Part shown: piece by piece, positions 25,238 through 34,352 of the stretch
Numbering within the stretch: position 1 is the stretch's first letter
Layout of the letters: each line of letters begins with the position of its first letter
Source: Bacillus sp. (in: firmicutes)
GTDB lineage: Bacteria; Bacillota; Bacilli; Bacillales; Bacillaceae_J
Direction: 5' to 3'
Assembly (NCBI GenBank): GCA_012842745.1
Contig: DUSF01000033.1
Span: 1-64,000, forward strand
Length of the DNA: 64,000 nt
Program-made: the position numbers and the translations under genes
Notes under the pieces: generated by a model
The model's database searches: none
What the model saw: the letters and a program-made list of their open reading frames with translations, nothing else
Told to the model about the DNA's origin: nothing

Positions 25238-27145
25238 CTACATATCAAATCGCAGCTCACCTAATAGTATCAACATCTGAATGGCTAAAAATAAAGGATA
25301 ACTTGATGATGGCTGCCGAATATCGACTGCTAGAATATCCTTTATTTTTTCAATTCTATATCGTAAACCGCTAATCGATAACGCAGAGCTGCAGGCCGTT
25401 TGCTCTAAATTTCCACCATTTAAAATATAATGATACAGCGTTTTTGTAAGATCCATTCCTTTTTTTCTATCATATTCTAGGAGATCCTTTAACTCTTGTT
25501 TTGAATATTTTCTGATTGCTTCCTTATCACCTGTCTGCATCAAAAGTCCGATAATTCCTAGTTCATTATAAACAATAACAGGCTTCGATTTCGAACATAG
25601 TTTTACCGCAGCAATGGCTTCTTCATACTGGCTCTTGGCAAATTCAATTTGATTTCCATATGTACTAATACCACCATAGAATGTCTGTTTCGGAACTATT
25701 TTTAAACAAAATGAAAGAATTTCATCTGCAAGTTCTTGAATTTTTCTGTTTCTATCACTCAAAACAGCATCCGGAATATAAAGTAAGATGTTATTACATT
25801 TATAGGTTAAAAGAATAGGGAGTAACATCTTTTTGAAATATTCCGATAATTTTGCTATTAAATCATCCTTCCATTCCATTTCCTCTTTCATGTCCTGCTC
25901 TAAATTATTTATATTTATAGCAACGATATGAAAAGGCTTCAAGAAATCAACATTAATATATTGGCCCATCTTCATTATTTCTTGCTTACTAAGCTTTCCT
26001 TTTAATATTTCTTCAAAAATATTGCCGCGCATTCGTTGCTCCGCCTCAATAGCTGTTCTTTCATTTAGCAAATACATCGAACAGACAACAGATGCCCTTT
26101 CAATAATCATCGTTTCTAAAATCGAAAACTGATTTGCTTGTCGTATAATCGAACAATAGCCCGTTATTTGCTGATTCGATAAAATCGGGATGAGTAAACG
26201 AAAATGATGGTTAGCAACTTCCAATTTGGCCGGCTTAAAATCGTTATGAAATTCTAATTGCATTTCCGCAAATTGCTGTTTTTTTGTATTGATAAAATTA
26301 ATCATCTGTTGATTACATTGTGTTTTTTCCTTCTCTGTAAAGCCAGCAGCTGCCATAATGTTGAATTGACGGTCCTCAATCATAATCGGTACATCTAATG
26401 TTTCATAAAGAACATTTGCTATCGATTGCAAATCATTTCCTTGAATTAATTCCTTCGTCAAGCGTTTATGAATGGTATATGACTTATTTAGGTTATCTCT
26501 TTCCTCTTTAATTTTTTCATAAGCGAACTCAAGTTCCTTAATCATGCTTGTTTCGTTAAAATTAAATAATTCTTCAATGCCACTCTCCTCTGTCCATGCC
26601 TCAATTGGCTTAGCAATCCAATGACAATGATCATTCCCTTTACCCTCACACCCAATCTCTTTAACGATGACCTTAAATCCTAAAATGGTCGATAAATATC
26701 CGCTGGCATAGCCAATTAATTTGTAGCATGTAGGTTCTGCGCTTATTCCAAATAGTTTCTTATATTCTTCTGCTTCATGAGAATGTTTCCATATACCTTC
26801 CATATAAAAATCATTGCTTTTGGGAGCGATTTTTAAAACTTTTGTTTGGACATGAGCATGCCCCTGTTGCATATGCATTTTCGGTCCGGCTAAAATCATT
26901 TCCTTTTTTGAGGCGTGACGATTATTTTGTAAAATGATTGTAGCATCATGGACACCAAGGCTCCATCCATGTAAAACTAAAAATTGGTTTGCCCGTTTTT
27001 TGCCGACCATATCTATTAAACTTTTCCGCAACAACCCCATCGCTGCCGTCGAAGTCATGAAAACTCGTTGATTGTTTTGAAACATCTTTCCATCTACTGG
27101 AAAGGGAATAACAGTTTCGTTTTCAATAAAAGCATCAATTTGCAA
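25238..27145 (-). CDS. aromatic-responsive regulator: XylR_N and V4R sensor fused to a PucR-type output
   Basis: This 635-residue chimera starts with the XylR_N activator domain (about 15-115; contains MLRKSLIDM-like dimer helix and LHGWSLG-type pocket), then a V4R domain (about 125-190) with Cys and His of GCEGKGNDHCHW. A helical linker (200-240) follows, then a GAF-like region (about 240-365), a PucR/CdaR-type GGDEF-like region (about 380-500) and a C-terminal PucR helix-turn-helix (about 575-630; NLEQTACSSALSISGLRYRIEKI named in part). DmpR/XylR proteins place a sigma-54 AAA+ module after the sensor; none is present here. Its neighbours imply that it senses phenol or catechols. Confidence 0.8.
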   Translation of the reverse strand: MQIDAFIENETVIPFPVDGKMFQNNQRVFMTSTAAMGLLRKSLIDMVGKKRANQFLVLHGWSLGVHDATIILQNNRHASKKEMILAGPKMHMQQGHAHVQTKVLKIAPKSNDFYMEGIWKHSHEAEEYKKLFGISAEPTCYKLIGYASGYLSTILGFKVIVKEIGCEGKGNDHCHWIAKPIEAWTEESGIEELFNFNETSMIKELEFAYEKIKEERDNLNKSYTIHKRLTKELIQGNDLQSIANVLYETLDVPIMIEDRQFNIMAAAGFTEKEKTQCNQQMINFINTKKQQFAEMQLEFHNDFKPAKLEVANHHFRLLIPILSNQQITGYCSIIRQANQFSILETMIIERASVVCSMYLLNERTAIEAEQRMRGNIFEEILKGKLSKQEIMKMGQYINVDFLKPFHIVAININNLEQDMKEEMEWKDDLIAKLSEYFKKMLLPILLTYKCNNILLYIPDAVLSDRNRKIQELADEILSFCLKIVPKQTFYGGISTYGNQIEFAKSQYEEAIAAVKLCSKSKPVIVYNELGIIGLLMQTGDKEAIRKYSKQELKDLLEYDRKKGMDLTKTLYHYILNGGNLEQTACSSALSISGLRYRIEKIKDILAVDIRQPSSSYPLFLAIQMLILLGELRFDM

Positions 27146-27274
27146 AATAATCTCACCCCAAAAAATGTCTTGTATACATACAATACCAAAGTTCGTCCTA
27201 TATTCAAGGCGTTTGTTTCTTTATAGTAAACAATATTTAAAAAATTCGGATTTTTTTGTTTTATTGTTCTACAG

Positions 27275-27321
27275 AAAAAGTGTCAGATTACCGTTTATAC
27301 ATGTGGCACCTGACACTTTTT
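27275..27321. terminator. bidirectional terminator after the phenol hydroxylase operon
   Basis: Perfect 12-bp arms AAAAAGTGTCAG and CTGACACTTTTT around a 23-base loop, two bases past the reductase stop. The arms supply T runs in both directions. Confidence 0.8.
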
Positions 27322-27322
27322 A

Positions 27323-28345
27323 TTAAAATTCATCTAAATAAATATGATTACCGCGCAAACCTTTTTCATACAGCGCATCTGTTACAGTTTCACACATAAT
27401 CGGTGGCCCGCACAGATAGGCATCCATTCCGCTGCATGAATCCATTGTCTTCCTGATTACATCAGCAATAAATCCTCTCTCTCCCTTCCAGTCTGTATCG
27501 TCTGAAAGGTTTGATAACGCCGGGATGAAATGAAAATTCGGATATTTCCGTTCTAACTCAAGCCAAGTCTCAACTAAAAATAAATCTTCCTCTGTTCTAG
27601 CACCATAGAAAAACCATGCCTCATGTTCAAACGGCTGTGAAAATAATTCCTCTAGCAAAGCCTTAATAGGCGCCATACCTGAGCCACCGGCAACAAACAC
27701 TAGACTCTTATCCCGATTACGCAGCTGCATTTTTCCATAGGGTCCTGAAGCCTTTACGGTTGCCCCAACCTTCAAGTCACACATATAGTTAGAACCAATC
27801 CCATTCGGTATTCTTTTTACATGAAACTGGAGTTTGTTATTGTCATTGCACTTTGTGGCAGCCGAGTAAGCCCTAACTTCTGTTTCACTTTGAACTTGGC
27901 ATTCAAAAAACTGTCCAGCCGCATATGGAACTGTCGTTGGATTTACTAGCTCTAATTCAATGATGTGGATATCTGGTGTTACTTGTTCGTTTTTTATAAT
28001 AGCTGCCTCGAAATCAACAACAGGATAAAATGTAATACCATCTTCCTCTTCTTCTTCGATTTCGATTACAAGGTCACTTTCCGCAAGCGTGCTGCAAAGG
28101 AGAATCATGCCATCATCTCTTTCAAAGGAGAGAAGAGAGTATTCAGATACTCTCCCCATAATTTCATAGTTTCCTTCTAGCACTCTAGCTTTACAAGCGC
28201 TGCAGCTGCCATGACGGCAACCATACGGCGTTTGGATGCCATTGCGAATCAAGGCATCTAAAACCGTTTGCCCTTCTTTGACTTGGATTTGATTGCCGCT
28301 AGGTTCAAGAGTGACCTCATATGTTTCAACAGATGTCTTATTCAT
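27323..28345 (-). CDS. dmpP: phenol hydroxylase, NADH reductase component (P5)
   Basis: This 340-residue protein carries electrons from NADH through FAD and an iron-sulfur cluster to the diiron oxygenase. The N-terminal [2Fe-2S] domain has Cys43, Cys48, Cys51 (CRHGSCSACK) and Cys84. The middle FAD domain has RAYSAAT, and the C-terminal NAD domain has VAGGSGMAPI and CGPP. Length and order match DmpP. It is the last gene of the operon, with AAGGGGG before the ATG. An acidic run of Glu residues near 96-102 lies between the first two domains. Confidence 0.93.
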   Translation of the reverse strand: MNKTSVETYEVTLEPSGNQIQVKEGQTVLDALIRNGIQTPYGCRHGSCSACKARVLEGNYEIMGRVSEYSLLSFERDDGMILLCSTLAESDLVIEIEEEEEDGITFYPVVDFEAAIIKNEQVTPDIHIIELELVNPTTVPYAAGQFFECQVQSETEVRAYSAATKCNDNNKLQFHVKRIPNGIGSNYMCDLKVGATVKASGPYGKMQLRNRDKSLVFVAGGSGMAPIKALLEELFSQPFEHEAWFFYGARTEEDLFLVETWLELERKYPNFHFIPALSNLSDDTDWKGERGFIADVIRKTMDSCSGMDAYLCGPPIMCETVTDALYEKGLRGNHIYLDEF

Positions 28346-28360
28346 TATTATAGGCCCCCT

Positions 28361-28651
28361 TTAGACAGCAATAATTTGAATCGGTGCTCCGTTTCTAATT
28401 CCCATTTCAGCCAATGTTTTCTCATCATCAACTTCGACATCTTTGTCGCCAAGAATAGTAACAAGCTTATAGCGATTATGATCTTCATTTAAATTCCATA
28501 AGCTTAAACCAGCTTGCTTCAAATCTAATCCTGTCATATCATACTGTGCTCGTAATGCAATATACGTTAATAGCTCATCACCACAAGCTAATGATGTAGG
28601 GACAATATGAACTAACAAGTGGTTTGGATCATGTAAATAACTGATTGCCAA
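28361..28651 (-). CDS. dmpO: phenol hydroxylase small subunit (P4 position)
   Basis: This 96-residue protein has a ubiquitin-like C-terminal half (YKLVTILGDKDVEVDDEKTLAEMGIRNG, described in part; about 62-90). It stands in the DmpO position between the large oxygenase subunit and the reductase. DmpO is the gamma subunit of the oxygenase core. Sequence similarity to Pseudomonas DmpO is low, and some features recall the TmoB-type gamma subunit, so the assignment rests mostly on gene order. Start is TTG, about eight bases after GGAGGTG. Confidence 0.75.
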   Translation of the reverse strand: MAISYLHDPNHLLVHIVPTSLACGDELLTYIALRAQYDMTGLDLKQAGLSLWNLNEDHNRYKLVTILGDKDVEVDDEKTLAEMGIRNGAPIQIIAV

Positions 28652-28681
28652 TTCGTTTCACCTCCAAAGTTTCCATTGCTA

Positions 28682-30190
28682 TTAATTAAATCTCTTATCA
28701 AAATTCAGTGCTTGACGATATTGCAGCCAACGCAACCTGTCTCTAGATGAATAATGCTCTCCTGCTTCTTCAGGACTAAATGCTAAATATTTAAAAAGAT
28801 CCATTGGAACATTTTCTCCAAATTCACCACTTACATAGGCTTCCGCAGGCCACCACATTTGCATATACTTTTGTGGTTCAAATTCAAATAAATGTTTACA
28901 GCCTGGTGAGCATGTCATATGAATTTCACCATTATACTCACTATACTGTGTCCACTGCTGTGTTGGCTTATCTGGGTTAACAAATTCTAACGGAATTTGA
29001 CATACTTTACATACTGACGGTATGCCAGGGCTCGTAACAGCTAAGGCATGGTCACCTTGGCGTCTGTAATAAGAAGCATAATATTTATCAAATGTATCTG
29101 GATACTCATTTGATAACCATTCATAATCATCTGGCTGTAGTTTGAAGGTTCTAAAGACGTTTGCATGTTTATAATGGTCCAAAATTCTCATTGTAGCATG
29201 GGAATAATGCTCTTTTTCCTTTATGCTGTCTTCTGCATGCAATGGTAAACGAATACCATATTTTCTTAAATCTTTAAATAAGCCATTAAATACTTGTTCT
29301 TCAATATAGATTTCAAAAGCTTTTTTCCAAGAAATCGGGCGAATGCGTGGATAGTAATCGACGATAACTGATACTACTGAAAACAATCGATAGGCTCTCC
29401 AATACCATTTATCTAACCATTTTTGGACAATCGGTACATTACGGTCATCTTCTTCTAAAAGCATTTTTAATGCTGCCATCCCGAGTGCCATATGCCTTGA
29501 TTCATCGGATTGCACTGTTTTTCCTGTCGCCGCGAAATGCTCATCCCCAACAGCAGCAGCTGAGGAAGCAAACGGCAGGAACAGAATATTTGTAAAGCAA
29601 TATTCAAATGAAAAGGAAATAGCCATCAACGCTTCAAATGGCCCCGCACTTAATGCATCCTCGAAAAATGACTTAGGAACCGTGTTAAACCAATGGTTTT
29701 CATTTGTCTTAGCATAGGAATGTAAACCGTCGTAATATTTACTCATATGGGCATAATGTTTAATTTCAATTTGGGCATGGCGAAGTTCGTCAATGGCTTG
29801 GGCAAAGGTAGCAAAACGAATCGCTTCAATCGGTATATTTCTTCCGATATAAGCCATTAAGCGGTGTGCTTGATATTCAGCAGGCTGAACAGCGACAGCA
29901 AACGCTTTTACCCCTTCATACCAGCGAGCATCGACTACTTTTGCATGACCATGATTCGCTTCAAAGGCGTTAACGACCGAATGATAGATTGAATCCTTCT
30001 CTGATTGAATTTTTACATATTGATTGTAGGTCATCCGGAAAGGATCTTCCCATTTTTTAGGATCTTTTATAATGATCCCTTCTTTTTCAATCAATGGATA
30101 TACTTTTTTCATATCAAAATCTTTCGGTTCCCACATTAAATCTCTCGTTAAATATTTATATTGATCTTTCGAACTTAATTTAACTGTCAA
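28682..30190 (-). CDS. dmpN: phenol hydroxylase, large diiron oxygenase subunit (P3)
   Basis: This subunit of about 502 residues hydroxylates phenol to catechol. Diiron ligands counted from the TTG start are Glu105 (PAEYQ), Glu135 and His138 (DELRH), Glu196 (FEYCF), and Glu230 and His233 (DESRH). The QSDESRHMALG block is typical of DmpN. A C-terminal zinc/YHS-like part contains CKVCQIPL and CSPGCKHLFEFEP. I prefer the TTG at 30190, five bases after GAGGTGA; the GTG at 30199 lies within that site. It follows the effector gene at 18 bases. Confidence 0.93.
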   Translation of the reverse strand: MTVKLSSKDQYKYLTRDLMWEPKDFDMKKVYPLIEKEGIIIKDPKKWEDPFRMTYNQYVKIQSEKDSIYHSVVNAFEANHGHAKVVDARWYEGVKAFAVAVQPAEYQAHRLMAYIGRNIPIEAIRFATFAQAIDELRHAQIEIKHYAHMSKYYDGLHSYAKTNENHWFNTVPKSFFEDALSAGPFEALMAISFSFEYCFTNILFLPFASSAAAVGDEHFAATGKTVQSDESRHMALGMAALKMLLEEDDRNVPIVQKWLDKWYWRAYRLFSVVSVIVDYYPRIRPISWKKAFEIYIEEQVFNGLFKDLRKYGIRLPLHAEDSIKEKEHYSHATMRILDHYKHANVFRTFKLQPDDYEWLSNEYPDTFDKYYASYYRRQGDHALAVTSPGIPSVCKVCQIPLEFVNPDKPTQQWTQYSEYNGEIHMTCSPGCKHLFEFEPQKYMQMWWPAEAYVSGEFGENVPMDLFKYLAFSPEEAGEHYSSRDRLRWLQYRQALNFDKRFN

Positions 30191-30208
30191 AGAACTCACC
30201 TCATTTTT

Positions 30209-30508
30209 TTATTCGACGCTATTCCAGCGAATGACTAGCTGTTCTTCATCCATTTCTTCCATAAAACCAAAATAAGATGCCATATAAATGTGGAGTTCAT
30301 CCATAGCCCAATCTCTGCCAAGATATTCTTCCACATTACAGCGTTTTATGATTAGCTCGTTCGGAGCCTTTAGTTTAACAAATGTAGAAAAATTATCTAC
30401 TTCCACGCCAGCATTATCATCCTTGGCAGCGGCAATAATCGCTTTGATTACATCGCCGCCGCTAGTATCTAAATCAATCCCAACATATCGAACTGTATCG
30501 ATAGACAT
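30209..30508 (-). CDS. dmpM: phenol hydroxylase effector protein (P2)
   Basis: This regulatory protein of about 99 residues (MmoB/DmpM family) binds the oxygenase and raises turnover without carrying a cofactor. The ALTERNATING central VRYVGIDLDTSGGDVIKAII start and the LGRDWAMDELHIYMASYFG end (each named in part) fit the family. The start is taken at ATG 30508, seven bases after GGAGG; an ATG six bases earlier abuts the site. The position between the beta and alpha subunits is as in dmpLMN. Confidence 0.88.
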   Translation of the reverse strand: MSIDTVRYVGIDLDTSGGDVIKAIIAAAKDDNAGVEVDNFSTFVKLKAPNELIIKRCNVEEYLGRDWAMDELHIYMASYFGFMEEMDEEQLVIRWNSVE

Positions 30509-30523
30509 TTTCATTCCTCCTCT

Positions 30524-31645
30524 TTATATTGCGGATGTTGCACAAGTAAATGGGATTCCTGCTTTTTTGTAAAGCGGCATAATATCCTCTTCCTCTATCT
30601 GCATCAATGTCTCTTCTACATTGATGCCAAGATTATGTTTTTCAAATAATGGCGTAAGTGCCAACACAGCTTGATAAGCTTTTGGATACCATTTCTCTAT
30701 CCATTCTTGAATGATTTCTAAATTGCTCTTTTCTTCCTCCGGAGTTTCACGCGGGTCAGTAATTGTCCTACCCCAACGATAATCGCCAGGCCAGTCTTCG
30801 TATCCTAATGACTTCAAATAATCCCAACGGCTTGCTGGTTTATCATTGGCAAAATGTTTAAATAAAGCAAAAGCCCAATCAGCCTGCCATTTCATTTGTT
30901 TATTAATTGTCAAATTCAAGATTGAAAGATGATAATCATTATGCTTGCCCGCTTCTTTCGTCAAATGTTTATACATTAAATTCCCCAATAAAAGATCTAA
31001 AGTAAGGTTTTCCGCTAAAATGACTTCCGCCCAATCATCTGTTACTAATAATTCTTCAGCATAGCTACGCAATGGCTGATAGGCAGGTTCATTTAATAGA
31101 ATTTCTTTACTATTATCAAGGAAATTACCATGATGATCTTGCATATTCATCGCCCATAGTGTAATCCATTGGGCACGGCCCGTTTTATCATAAGCTTGGA
31201 ATGTCGCGCATTGCTCAATCGGTGTCCCTAATGCATAGCGGATCACATGCTGCATTTGGACATTTTCTCCATATTCGATATGGCGCAATGGTGTATAAAT
31301 CTCTCGTAAGGCATTGGCCCAGTGTGAAGGAAGATTTTCAATTATTCCGAGCTCTTTCGCATTATTGAAGCCATTCTCTACTTCAATTGCTAGATTCTTC
31401 CGATCACGGATGTACGTTGTATACCAATAGCGTTTCGGATCTCTAAATGCTTCCCAATCTGTAGAGCGAATTCTTGTGTAGCGCGGATCATAAAGTTCGT
31501 AGTCTCTTTCATCAAAAATATGACGATAATGAAAATGCATATACGTTTGCATTCGCAACGTAACTTCTTCATATTCATTTTTCGTATCCCATGTAAATGG
31601 TTTTTCACGAATCGGTTTGATTTGTGATGATTGATTTGTACTCAT
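30524..31645 (-). CDS. dmpL: phenol hydroxylase beta subunit (P1)
   Basis: This 373-residue non-catalytic oxygenase subunit is of the ferritin-like diiron monooxygenase beta class. Typical features are the N-terminal RPFTW-like segment (here REKPFTWD), YEEVT, QHVIRYALGTPIEQCATFQAYDK and DWAEVILAENLTLDLLLGNLMY (each named in part). The start at ATG 31645 follows GGGAGG by ten bases. The family gene dmpK, normally just upstream, is absent; the next gene upstream is paaI. It opens the operon of five subunits. Confidence 0.9.
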   Translation of the reverse strand: MSTNQSSQIKPIREKPFTWDTKNEYEEVTLRMQTYMHFHYRHIFDERDYELYDPRYTRIRSTDWEAFRDPKRYWYTTYIRDRKNLAIEVENGFNNAKELGIIENLPSHWANALREIYTPLRHIEYGENVQMQHVIRYALGTPIEQCATFQAYDKTGRAQWITLWAMNMQDHHGNFLDNSKEILLNEPAYQPLRSYAEELLVTDDWAEVILAENLTLDLLLGNLMYKHLTKEAGKHNDYHLSILNLTINKQMKWQADWAFALFKHFANDKPASRWDYLKSLGYEDWPGDYRWGRTITDPRETPEEEKSNLEIIQEWIEKWYPKAYQAVLALTPLFEKHNLGINVEETLMQIEEEDIMPLYKKAGIPFTCATSAI

Positions 31646-31737
31646 GCTTCCATGCCCTCCCAAACTTTTTGTTTCATGGCTTTACCTAATAACCACATTG
31701 TATTGTAAGCACTTCCAAGTTTATACAACAGCAACTG

Positions 31738-31757
31738 TTTCATTTATCTGAATATTT
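31738..31757. promoter_or_regulatory. inverted-repeat element upstream of phenol hydroxylase
   Basis: TTTCAT-N5-TGAATATTT, closely like TTTCAT-N5-TGAAATATT before the catechol dioxygenase gene. It lies 93 bases upstream of the dmpL start, a usual distance for an activator site. Confidence 0.4.
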
Positions 31758-31770
31758 AGTATTATGATGT

Positions 31771-32163
31771 TTATTTCTTTTTGCGATATACCATGCCTTC
31801 AGCAGTTGCTAGTAATTGGGCACTTTCATTTCTTACTTCCATACGATAAAATCCTAATTTCGGATTTTTCGATACTTCTTCTGCAATTGCAATTAATTTG
31901 TCGCCAGTAAAGCCTGCCGCGATAAAATTCATATTGACATTAATTCCAACCGCTGTTTGTTCGTACGTATTGCTTGCGATGGCAAAGGCAACATCAGCTA
32001 GCGAAAAAATTACGCCACCATTAACAGTATTATGGATATTAAGCATGTCGCCCGTAATATTCATCGAAACCTTTGCATAGCCTTCCTTCACCTCATCAAC
32101 TGTTATGCCTAGAAAATTGGCATAAGGATCTTTCGTCACTTTTTCAAGAATTTTTGCATCCAT
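31771..32163 (-). CDS. paaI: PaaI-type hotdog thioesterase
   Basis: This 130-residue single hotdog-fold protein has the HNTVNGGVIFSLADVAFAIASN block (about 43-65, named in part), where the Asn/Asp pair acts in hydrolysis. PaaI hydrolyses ring-hydroxylated phenylacetyl-CoAs that would otherwise trap CoA. Here it stands apart from the other paa genes, directly upstream of phenol hydroxylase, so it could also serve a hydroxyphenylacetyl-CoA made by PaaK. AAGGAGTG precedes the ATG. A terminator lies 31 bases upstream. Confidence 0.82.
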   Translation of the reverse strand: MDAKILEKVTKDPYANFLGITVDEVKEGYAKVSMNITGDMLNIHNTVNGGVIFSLADVAFAIASNTYEQTAVGINVNMNFIAAGFTGDKLIAIAEEVSKNPKLGFYRMEVRNESAQLLATAEGMVYRKKK

Positions 32164-32193
32164 CTGTTTTCACTCCTTCTTAGTATTTAAAAA

Positions 32194-32214
32194 GGGGCTG
32201 TCAAAAACAGCCCC
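32194..32214 (-). terminator. intrinsic terminator after the Liv binding-protein gene
   Basis: Perfect 7-bp stem GGGGCTG / CAGCCCC with a seven-base loop and TTTTT on the minus strand, ten bases past the stop of the binding-protein gene. Confidence 0.85.
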
Positions 32215-32223
32215 AATCACGGT

Positions 32224-33438
32224 TTATTTTTTAATAACCCATTTTCCATCTTTTACTTCTGCTAACACCATGCTATCAGCGGATAAACCATTATGATCTT
32301 TTTCAGAGAATGTAAATGTTCCTGTTGCCCCTACAAAACCTTGGACTTTTGTTTCTAAATAATTTCTGATTGCTTCTTTGTCATTTCCGACAGCTTTTAG
32401 TGCATCCACTGCTAACAATACATTGTCATAACCATAGGAACCGAAGTTTGTTGGCTCCCCTGAAAATTTTGCAGTGTAAGCATCATAGAAGTTTTTAATA
32501 ACTTCATATTGCGGGTCATTTTCTTCTATTTGCGTCGGGAATAATAGTTTACCAGTTGGAATTACAACTCCCTCAGCACCGCCTTCAGCAAGCTCAATAA
32601 ATGTATTATTGGCAATGCCGTGACTTCCAATATAAGGAATTTTAATACCAAGCTCTTTCATATTTTTTGCAACAATCGCAGGCCCTGGATTTGTACCCCA
32701 AACAATAAGAGCCTCGGCGCCGGAACTATTTATTTTCGTTAATTGGGCACTCATGTCTGTATCATTTGTATTGTATGATTCAGAAGCTGTGATCTCTAAC
32801 CCAAAATCCCCTGCTAATGCTTTAAGTTGTTCTAGTCCAGCTGAACCATAGGCATTGGAATCAGATAAAGTAGCAATTTTCTTCATACCTTGCTCCTCAA
32901 GATACATATAAACACGTGTTACAGCATGTACATCAGAATGTGGTGTCTTAAATACCCATGTTGATTCCTCGGCAGGCTCAACAATTTGTACAGCAGCTGC
33001 TGCCGAAATCATTGGAATTTGATTTTCCATAGCCAAGCCTTTCATCGCTAAACTTGGCCCAGTTGTTGAAGTCCCAATGATAATATCAACCTTTTCGTCA
33101 TGAATGAAACGATTCATTTCTTCAATTGCCTTTTCTTGCTTCGATTCATCATCTGCTAGAAGAATCTTGACTGGTACACCATTAATTCCGCCATTAGCAT
33201 TAATTTCTTCTTCAAGTAATAAAGTCGCATTCCATTCAGGCTCGCCTAGCGGACTAGCAGGTCCAGTTTTTGAATAAATCGCACCGATTTTGTAGACTTC
33301 TGGTGCCTCTGTTGTTGCTTCACCTTTATTATCATTTGCAGGCTGAGTAGTGTTGCCTGTTTGTTGCTGACCTCCACATGCAGTAAGAATCATTCCTACT
33401 AAAAGAAAAATAACCCCAAAATTTAACCATTTTTTCAT
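32224..33438 (-). CDS. ABC transporter substrate-binding lipoprotein (Liv/branched-chain type)
   Basis: This 404-residue protein has a lipoprotein signal ending ILTACGG (Cys21), a Gln/Asn/Thr linker and a periplasmic-binding protein type 1 fold. Landmarks are GAIYSKTGPASPLGEPEWNATLLLEEEIN (in part), IIGTSTTGPSLA, TNDTDMSAQLTKI and GSYGYDNVLL. It belongs to the four-gene importer encoded upstream (livH-M-G-F). It is separated from livF by 161 bases with no clear terminator. The ligand may be phenylacetate or another aromatic acid, since a PaaX-like site precedes the operon (inference). Confidence 0.88.
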   Translation of the reverse strand: MKKWLNFGVIFLLVGMILTACGGQQQTGNTTQPANDNKGEATTEAPEVYKIGAIYSKTGPASPLGEPEWNATLLLEEEINANGGINGVPVKILLADDESKQEKAIEEMNRFIHDEKVDIIIGTSTTGPSLAMKGLAMENQIPMISAAAAVQIVEPAEESTWVFKTPHSDVHAVTRVYMYLEEQGMKKIATLSDSNAYGSAGLEQLKALAGDFGLEITASESYNTNDTDMSAQLTKINSSGAEALIVWGTNPGPAIVAKNMKELGIKIPYIGSHGIANNTFIELAEGGAEGVVIPTGKLLFPTQIEENDPQYEVIKNFYDAYTAKFSGEPTNFGSYGYDNVLLAVDALKAVGNDKEAIRNYLETKVQGFVGATGTFTFSEKDHNGLSADSMVLAEVKDGKWVIKK

Positions 33439-33599
33439 TGTTTACCCTCCATATTTTTCAAAAAATTTATTTCAGTCAATTAATTATTTGGATTATTTTA
33501 AAGGTACAGAAAATTCAAGTCGCATCTTTCTATTAATCTTCTATATTCCAAATAAAGAATTAACATAAAATCTAGTTTCTTCTTTACTACTAAAAACAG

Positions 33600-34352
33600 T
33601 TATCCTACGGCATGACCTAAAAAAGCTTCTTTTATTTTTTCATCATGTAATAACTCTTTTGCACGCCCTTCTTTTACAATTTCGCCATGCTGCATCACAT
33701 AAGCACGGTCAGATATCTTTAGAGAGGCAAATACATTTTGCTCAATTAATAACACTGTCGTATCATAGTGGTCACGCAAATTTTTCGCTAACTCTAGCAC
33801 CTCTTTTACAATTAGCGGTGCTAATCCTAATGATGGTTCATCTAAAAGTAATAATTCAGGCTTTGACATAATCGCTCTAGCAATTGCCAGCATTTGTTGC
33901 TGCCCACCTGATAATGTTCCGGCAAGCTGATTTTTTCTTTCCTCCAAAATCGGGAAAATTTCAAAGAGCTTTTGAATCTCTTCATTCACATTTTTCCTTT
34001 TTGTTTTATGATAATGATGAAAGGCACCAAGATGTAAATTATCAATTACGCTCATCGTTGAAAATACTTGGCGATGCTCAGGAACATGGATTAGATGGCG
34101 CCTAACAATTTTTTCAGCTGATAGCTTATGTATCGCCTCACCTTTGAAAAGAATTTCACCGGCTTCGGCATTATACAGCCCTGAGATTGTTTGCAATAAC
34201 GTCGTTTTTCCAGCTCCATTTGCCCCCAATAAGGCAACGATTTCCCCCTTATTCACATGAAAGGACACATTATTAAGCGCTTTTATCGGACCATAACTAA
34301 AATGTAAGTTTTTCACTTCTAGCAATCTGTCATGATCAATCCTTTTAATCAT
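33600..34352 (-). CDS. livF: Liv-type ABC transporter ATP-binding protein LivF
   Basis: This 250-residue ATPase has Walker A GANGAGKTT, the signature LSGGQQQMLAIARA, Walker B LLLLDEPSLGLAP and the H-loop region. LLIEQNV near residue 200 is typical of LivF. The start ATG overlaps the livG stop by four bases. It pairs with LivG to power uptake through LivH-LivM. Confidence 0.92.
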   Translation of the reverse strand: MIKRIDHDRLLEVKNLHFSYGPIKALNNVSFHVNKGEIVALLGANGAGKTTLLQTISGLYNAEAGEILFKGEAIHKLSAEKIVRRHLIHVPEHRQVFSTMSVIDNLHLGAFHHYHKTKRKNVNEEIQKLFEIFPILEERKNQLAGTLSGGQQQMLAIARAIMSKPELLLLDEPSLGLAPLIVKEVLELAKNLRDHYDTTVLLIEQNVFASLKISDRAYVMQHGEIVKEGRAKELLHDEKIKEAFLGHAVG

